Shown one piece after another: positions 61,314 through 64,000 of a DNA stretch of 64,000 nt. The stretch lies in assembly GCF_000244915.1 (NCBI RefSeq), contig NZ_CM001442.1, positions 1,550,001 to 1,614,000 on the forward strand, written 5' to 3'. The translations under genes were made by a program, and so were the position numbers. The notes below the pieces were generated by a model that had not been told where the DNA came from, made no database searches, and saw nothing but the letters and a program-made list of their open reading frames with translations. Numbering within the stretch: the first letter of the stretch is position 1; each line of letters starts with the position of its first letter. Source of the DNA: Bradyrhizobium sp. WSM471. Its GTDB lineage: Bacteria > Pseudomonadota > Alphaproteobacteria > Rhizobiales > Xanthobacteraceae.

Positions 61314-61452
61314 CAATGTGACGCGCATAACAACGCCAGCGAGGAATCGGCCAGGTGACGAATTAGAGCGGATCGGTCGATCCGGTACACATTGCGGGCG
61401 GCCAAATCCTCGCATCAGTAAAGGACCTACGGGGCGCAACTACGTACGAATC
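61314..61452 (-). promoter_or_regulatory. Split NolA-box-like site (two half-matches 115 bases apart)
   Basis: CAATGTGACGC at 61314-61324 equals one half of box B (27103-27133), and CTACGTACGAATC at 61440-61452 equals its other half. They are in the same order and orientation, separated by 115 bases. This looks like a box interrupted by a small insertion. CGCAATGTG (61313-61321) also recurs inverted at 61388-61396. Confidence 0.35.
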
Positions 61453-61667
61453 GGCTAGTGACCTGGGTGAGGCGCGTCGGGCAGCGTTGTTGCGCGTGCC
61501 TCGATGCTGCGAATGAAATCCTGGAAGGCGGGCCGGCTATTAGCCTGATATGCGCGCGATGGCCCGCGCAACTCCGCGATATTTCTCCTTCAATAGCGGG
61601 CAAGAGTGTAGTTTCCGGAGCTGCGCATGTGAGTGTTTGTATCCACTGGACTGAAGGCGGCTCGCTT

Positions 61668-62357
61668 GATGGATCGGTCTGACGTGGTCGCCGCCGCGCA
61701 ACGGGCCAAGGCCGCCGGGGCGACCCGCTTCTGCGTGGCCGCCTGGCGCAATCCAAAGGACCCGACCTCGATCAGGTCTGCGATATGATTGCCGCCGTTA
61801 AAGATTGTGGCATGGAGACGTGCGTAGTGCTCGGCATGCTCACGCCAAAGCACGCCGCACGGCTCGCCGAGGCCGGCCCCGATTTCTACAATCACAACGT
61901 GGACACCTCGCCTGAGTTCTACCGCAGCATCATCACGACCCGGACCTTGCAAGAGCGAGTCGACACTCTTACGCCCGTGCGCCAGGCGGGCATCAAAATC
62001 TGCTGCGGCGGAATTATTGGCATCGGTGACGACGCCGAGGACCGTTTCGGCATGCTGCTACTGCTCGCCAATCTTCCGAACCATCCGGAAAGCATCTGGA
62101 TCAAGCTCTGGAACGAGGTGAATGGCGTGCCAGTGAGGTTCACGGCGGAGCGTCCGGATCCGATTGCACTGGTGCGCCTGGTGGCGACCGCGCGGAGCAT
62201 GATGCCCAACGGCGTCATACGGTTCGCCGCCGGGCGTCAGTACATGACTGATGAACTCCAGGCCCTATGCTTCTTGGCCGGTGCGAATTCCATCTTTGTC
62301 GGCGATGTGTTGCTGACGACCAAAAATCCGCAAGTTGACCGGGTGCAAGTGTGCTAG
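61668..62357 (+). pseudogene. bioB: bioB pseudogene (biotin synthase), N-terminus missing
   Basis: BioB is the radical-SAM enzyme that inserts sulfur into dethiobiotin. A first stretch, [28 protein letters not shown] (61675-61765), is followed after a frame change by [68 protein letters not shown] and [16 protein letters not shown]. The N-terminal radical-SAM CxxxCxxC segment is absent. The expected extra 40 C-terminal residues are also shortened. The gene is therefore inactive. Confidence 0.88.
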
Positions 62358-62443
62358 CCCGGCTCGGTATTATGTCTGACCCGCTTTAAGTCATCCAGAA
62401 CAATGGGCGTGCCGCGCGCAAGCCATCAGCCTAGGTAAAGAAA

Positions 62444-62740
62444 TGCAGATTGTCCTGATGAAGGGAACGATATCATTGCGCCTCGATCACTGAATCCGAC
62501 CTGCACTATGAAGGCTCGATCTCGATTGATCGCGCGCTGCTGGACGCGACCGGTATCCGATTAACGTTCGCGTCGAACTGTACAACCTCGAGACGGGAAC
62601 ACGCTTTGCAACGTTTGTGACAGAAGCGCCACAAGGGTCCGGCACCGTAGACGTAAACGGTGCGGCGGCGCGACTGGCGATGCCCGCAGATAAGATAAGT
62701 ATCGTTGCATACGCGTCACTTGACGAGGAGGATGCGAGCA
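62444..62740 (+). pseudogene. panD: panD pseudogene (aspartate 1-decarboxylase)
   Basis: PanD makes beta-alanine for pantothenate. [16 protein letters not shown] is followed by a stop and frame change. Then come [24 protein letters not shown], in which the self-cleaving G-S pair (YEGS) is visible, [37 protein letters not shown] and [15 protein letters not shown]. At least two frame changes prevent a full product. Its place between bioB and bioF fits known rhizobial island clusters. Confidence 0.82.
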
Positions 62741-62799
62741 TCGTCAGGCCGTGCATTGTGCCGGTTGATCGAGAAAATCCCATCCTGCAAGTTTGAACC

Positions 62800-63553
62800 C
62801 AACAAGCCAACGCGGGAAGACCCTGTCCTGCCAGTTGGGAGTTTTGCGGCGTCCATCGTTGCTCAGCGAGTGATGAATGAATTCCGTCATTGCGGGTATG
62901 TTGCTGTGCTGACAAGGCTGTCGCAACAAGACGACCTGCTCGTCCTTGATTCGCTGGTTCACGCCAGTATTCATGAAGGAGCGCGAACGGGCCGAGCAGC
63001 GTTTCGAATCAGTGCCCATAACAATCCGCAGGCTATCGAAAGCGCAATTTGCGACGGGCGCCCCTCCGCAGGAGCCGGGCGGGTCTGGATCGTAGTCGAG
63101 AGCCTCTACAGCATGCATGGCGAAGTCGCACCGCTTGGAGACCTGCTCGGGATCGCGCACCTGCACGATTCGTTCATGGTTGTCGACGAAGCTCATGCAA
63201 CTGGCGTTTACGGCGAGCAAGGGCGAGGGCTCTCGGCGGCCTATGAAGGACGCGAGAATCTCCTCGTTGTTCATACCTGCGGTAAGGCGCTGGGAGCTTC
63301 CGGCGCGCTTGTCACCGCCTCTGGCGTGCTGCGCACGATCAATCGCTGTCGCCCGTTCATCTTCGCGACCGCTCGGTCGCTGTTTATGGCGGTGGCCGTG
63401 CGGGAGTCTCTGTTGATCCTGCAGGAGGAGCCGGAGCGAAGAACGGCTGACGAAGCTGGTCGCGTTCACGCATCGGGAGATGGCTGTGCGAGGCGAGAGA
63501 AGTCCTTCGAATTCGCAGATCCTGCCCTATATCGTTGGCGAGAATCGTTTTGA
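62800..63553 (+). pseudogene. bioF: bioF pseudogene (8-amino-7-oxononanoate synthase), damaged
   Basis: BioF condenses pimeloyl thioester with alanine. The frame holds LDSLVHASIHEGARTGRAAFRISAHNN, GRVWIVVESLYSMHGEVAPLGDLLGIAHLHDSFMVVDEAHATGVYGEQGRGLSAAYEGRENLLVVHTCGKALGASGALVTA. The usual N-terminal residues, including the glycine-rich start, are missing. The PLP lysine region reads HTCGKALGASG, so K is kept. After about 63480 the frame drifts (SNSQILPYIVGENRF is in another frame), so the C-terminus is broken. Confidence 0.85.
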
Positions 63554-64000
63554 AGGGGAGACCGATGGCCAGCTGGTTGCACGGCTGAGCGGTCTTCCGG
63601 CCGATCGGATACTTCCGGAGCGTTACCGCCTTAAAATACCCGCTTCCCCGCATCATTCGGCCGAGATAGACGGAATTCGCTCATCGGGACGCAGGCCGGG
63701 GAGGGACCGCTCGTCATCGAAGGCGCCCGCGGGCTGATGGTGCCGCTGAACCGTAGCCCACTCTACATCGACATCTTCGAGGGGTGGCGGCTTCCCGTCG
63801 TGCTCCGCGCCCGCACGCTACTCGGGACCATCAATCACTCCCTGCTGCCGATTGAGGCATTGCGAAAGCGCCAGATTGACATTCTTGGGATCGCATTATC
63901 GGGGGAAAGAAGGTATTCCTCCGGGGTGGGCCGCCTTGTTGAGTTGCAGGTATCCGACGAGGATCTAGCTTTAAGGCTAGCCTTAAGGTCGGTAGATGCG
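63540..64000 (+). pseudogene. bioD: bioD relic (dethiobiotin synthetase), runs off the window
   Basis: After bioF, the text [38 protein letters not shown] in one frame is followed in another by [67 protein letters not shown]. This matches BioD, with the [14 protein letters not shown] motif (here ARG for AGG). The P-loop N-terminus is not found, which suggests a deletion that joined the end of bioF to the middle of bioD. The 3' end is outside the window. Confidence 0.8.

Overview
The window looks like part of the symbiosis island of a Bradyrhizobium. It carries a complete nodulation operon in the order (nodY/nodK-like)-nodABCSUIJ-nolO-nodZ with a divergent nodD and an upstream nod box. fixR-nifA-fixA follow directly, each with a recognisable sigma-54 promoter. 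nolA, nodM (glmS) and a GDP-fucose pathway (gmd and nolK) are also present. From memory this matches the gene order in soybean bradyrhizobia, but no database was consulted. Base composition is mixed, and most of the space between functional genes is decayed mobile DNA and gene relics, as is usual in symbiosis islands.

Layout. 1-8.8 kb: end of a CmcJ/NvfI-like gene, a frameshifted oligopeptide ABC ATPase, an M24-fold protein lacking metal ligands, an acyl-CoA synthetase, and IS3 and IS256 relics. 8.8-12.2 kb: a LuxR-type regulator, an IS66 relic, an outer-membrane protein pseudogene and a small membrane protein. 13.3-14.8 kb: an IS30 element with 31-bp perfect inverted repeats. 15.2-20.4 kb: a second, dead nod locus on the minus strand (nod box, nodB' and nodC'), split by an IS21-family element flanked by a 6-bp target duplication. 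20.9-28.4 kb: small proteins, a luciferase-like oxidoreductase, a hisC-type aminotransferase, a LivK-type binding protein and nolA. 28.4-30.6 kb: no recognisable gene. 30.6-42.5 kb: nodD and the nod operon. 43.2-47.4 kb: fixR, nifA and fixA. 47.9-54.1 kb: an MHS-type transporter, nodM, nolK and gmd. 54.4-61.1 kb: small zinc-ribbon and GcrA-like proteins, a SKWP-repeat protein that is probably a type III effector, and a frameshifted DUF7694-like gene. 61.7-64 kb: a decayed bioB-panD-bioF-bioD block.

How the genes work together. NodD with flavonoid would activate the nod box. NodA, NodB and NodC build an N-acylated chito-oligosaccharide. NodS N-methylates it, NodU and NolO carbamoylate it, NodZ fucosylates it with GDP-fucose made by Gmd and NolK, NodM supplies glucosamine-6-phosphate, and NodIJ export the product. 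FixR-NifA then switches on nitrogen fixation genes such as fixA.

The most interesting signal is a set of five near-identical minus-strand promoters with MerR-type architecture: TTGAAT or TTGATT, exactly 19 bp containing an ACG-T-N-n-CGT core, then TA-box. One precedes nolA itself. The others precede the SKWP effector-like gene, a GcrA-like gene, the region upstream of the LivK-type gene, and a spot beside the IS30 element. A sixth appears to be split by a 115-bp insertion. This suggests a NolA regulon that includes a candidate effector.
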